Positions 63,054 through 64,000 of a stretch of DNA of 64,000 bases are shown here, piece by piece (position 1 is the first letter of the stretch; every line of letters starts with the position of its first letter). Both the position numbers and the translations under genes were made by a program. Source of the DNA: Hahella sp. CCB-MM4 (GTDB taxonomy: Bacteria; Pseudomonadota; Gammaproteobacteria; Pseudomonadales; Oleiphilaceae); assembly GCF_002260525.1 (NCBI RefSeq), contig NZ_MRYI01000004.1, positions 248,001 to 312,000 on the forward strand, in the 5' to 3' direction. The notes beneath the pieces are model-generated. The model was not told the origin of the DNA and searched no databases. It saw nothing but the letters and a program-made list of their open reading frames with translations.

Positions 63054-64000
63054 ATGAAACTCTCCATTCTGCAAAAGATGCTGCTAATTGTCTTGCCTGC
63101 TGCGATCAGCCTCCTGGCATTTGCCCTGTTTCATATTGTGACCGCACAACATGACTCCAGGCAGGCCAGCGGAGTGGCGGACTTGGTTCGGTTAACCAGC
63201 AATAACAGTATATTAGTGCATGAGCTTCAGAAAGAGAGAGGAGCAACAGCTGGCTTTTTAGGTTCAAAAGGCCAAAATTTTGGAGATATTCTTAGCAGGC
63301 AGCGGACGGAAACCGATGCCAAAGTTGCAGCATTGGACGCCTATCTGAGAGAACAGCTCGCGAATATTAGCGATGACCGGATACTCAATCTGGTAAGCGA
63401 TGCCAAACAACGCCTCAGCCAATTATCTTCCATTCGCAACCGGGTTGACCAGCTTCAGATCCCCCTTGGAGAAGCTCTTGGCTACTATACCCAGTTAAAT
63501 GCAGTGTTATTATCCTCATCCGCCCTGATTGCCCGGGATGCCCCGACGGCTGAACTCAGCAACGCTTTATCTGCCTATTATAATTTTCTCCAGGGTAAGG
63601 AACGTGCAGGGATTGAGAGAGCGGTTTTGAGCAATACTTTTTCGGCCGGGAAATTTGCCGACGGAATTTATCAAAAGTTCATCCAATTAGTGACCGAGCA
63701 AAATGTTTATGAGAACACCTTCAAACAGTTTGCCAAACCGGAGCAGATTAACTTCGCCGACACAACCCTGAGAAGCCCTGCTGTCGATGCTGTAATGGAT
63801 TTTCGACGCAAAGCGATGGAAAGTGACCTGAACCAGAATGCAAGTGAGTGGTTTCAGCAGGCAACCAACAGAATCAACCTTCTTAAGAAGGTTGAAGACC
63901 GCTTAACCGGAGATATTCTTCTACTGGCCGACAAAGTTCATTCCGATGCAGTGACAGAACTCTGGACCAGCATTCTTACCGGGCTGGTGGCAATCGGCGC
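63054..64000 (+). CDS. NIT-domain methyl-accepting chemotaxis protein (partial)
   Basis: Starts at ATG 63054 (GGGAG seven bases upstream) and runs off the window after about 315 residues. An N-terminal membrane helix (about 7-29) is followed by a periplasmic NIT domain (about 35-290), seen in ELQKERGATAGFLGSKGQNFGDIL and in ALSAYYNFLQGKERAGIERAVLSNTFSAGKF, the two family blocks. A second membrane helix begins near 305. NIT domains sense nitrate/nitrite or other anions. The signalling domain (HAMP plus MCP, or a kinase or cyclase) is outside the window, so the output class is inferred. Confidence 0.85.
   Translation, partial: MKLSILQKMLLIVLPAAISLLAFALFHIVTAQHDSRQASGVADLVRLTSNNSILVHELQKERGATAGFLGSKGQNFGDILSRQRTETDAKVAALDAYLREQLANISDDRILNLVSDAKQRLSQLSSIRNRVDQLQIPLGEALGYYTQLNAVLLSSSALIARDAPTAELSNALSAYYNFLQGKERAGIERAVLSNTFSAGKFADGIYQKFIQLVTEQNVYENTFKQFAKPEQINFADTTLRSPAVDAVMDFRRKAMESDLNQNASEWFQQATNRINLLKKVEDRLTGDILLLADKVHSDAVTELWTSILTGLVAIG

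Noticed and set aside
62873-63067. Minus-strand 64-residue frame between the M23 and chemoreceptor genes
   Set aside because: It overlaps the chemoreceptor start; no domain and no ribosome site.

Overview
The window looks like a stretch of gammaproteobacterial chromosome, probably from a marine or aquatic heterotroph. The blocks dnaX-ybaB-recR with a 4.5S RNA gene nearby, rnd-ycgL-ycgN, ybjN and cysK are all of gammaproteobacterial type. Base composition is close to even. I see no rRNA, tRNA, insertion sequence, prophage or CRISPR array.

Region 1 (1-8.7 kb, minus strand) is one operon for an envelope-spanning machine. It encodes a secreted coiled-coil protein, two large periplasmic TPR proteins, a TPR lipoprotein, a small secreted protein, an ExbB/TolQ/MotA-type motor subunit, two ExbD/TolR-type subunits and a TonB/AgmX/PglI-like Pro-rich protein cut by the window edge. 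The gene set resembles the Agl-Glt core known from Myxococcus gliding motility. Region 2 (9.0-27.5 kb) is mostly housekeeping: a MoxR ATPase with a CoxE-type VWA protein, cysK, a membrane-anchored VWA protein, ycgN, ycgL, rnd, recR, ybaB, dnaX with an unusually long repeat-rich linker, a secreted BP74-type protein, the SRP RNA gene ffs, a divergent RimK-type ATP-grasp / GNAT-C39 pair, a TlyA-type rRNA methylase and ybjN.

Region 3 (27.5-55.3 kb) is the most unusual part. A second copy of the five-gene envelope module (small protein, TPR lipoprotein, two large TPR proteins, coiled-coil protein) lies in the same order as in region 1 but without motor genes. Here it forms the distal half of an 11-gene operon. 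The upstream genes of that operon encode a HzsA-related di-heme lipoprotein, two outer-membrane barrels (one with an SH3 domain), a TlpA thioredoxin, a DUF4266 lipoprotein and a DUF3570 barrel that carries a flavinylation-like SGAS motif. Divergent from it lies a five-gene plus-strand cluster: a mono-heme protein, a di-heme LamG lipoprotein, a Tat-exported DUF1501-like protein, a small autotransporter and a 1850-residue Calx-beta/Ig/FG-GAP lipoprotein. An ApbE flavin transferase gene follows. I infer a cell-surface redox or surface-assembly system that uses a duplicated Glt-like scaffold.

Region 4 (55-64 kb) holds small metabolic and regulatory genes: LysR/GST/NTF2/tautomerase, an oxygenase-like protein, LysE, a DUF5519-like protein, a cupin, a threonine dehydratase, PhzF, an M23 peptidase and the start of a NIT-domain chemoreceptor.

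Across the window, short degenerate tandem repeats (8-21 bases) recur both inside genes (dnaX, the coiled-coil gene) and exactly at gene starts and stops. They look like local tandem duplications of gene boundaries.
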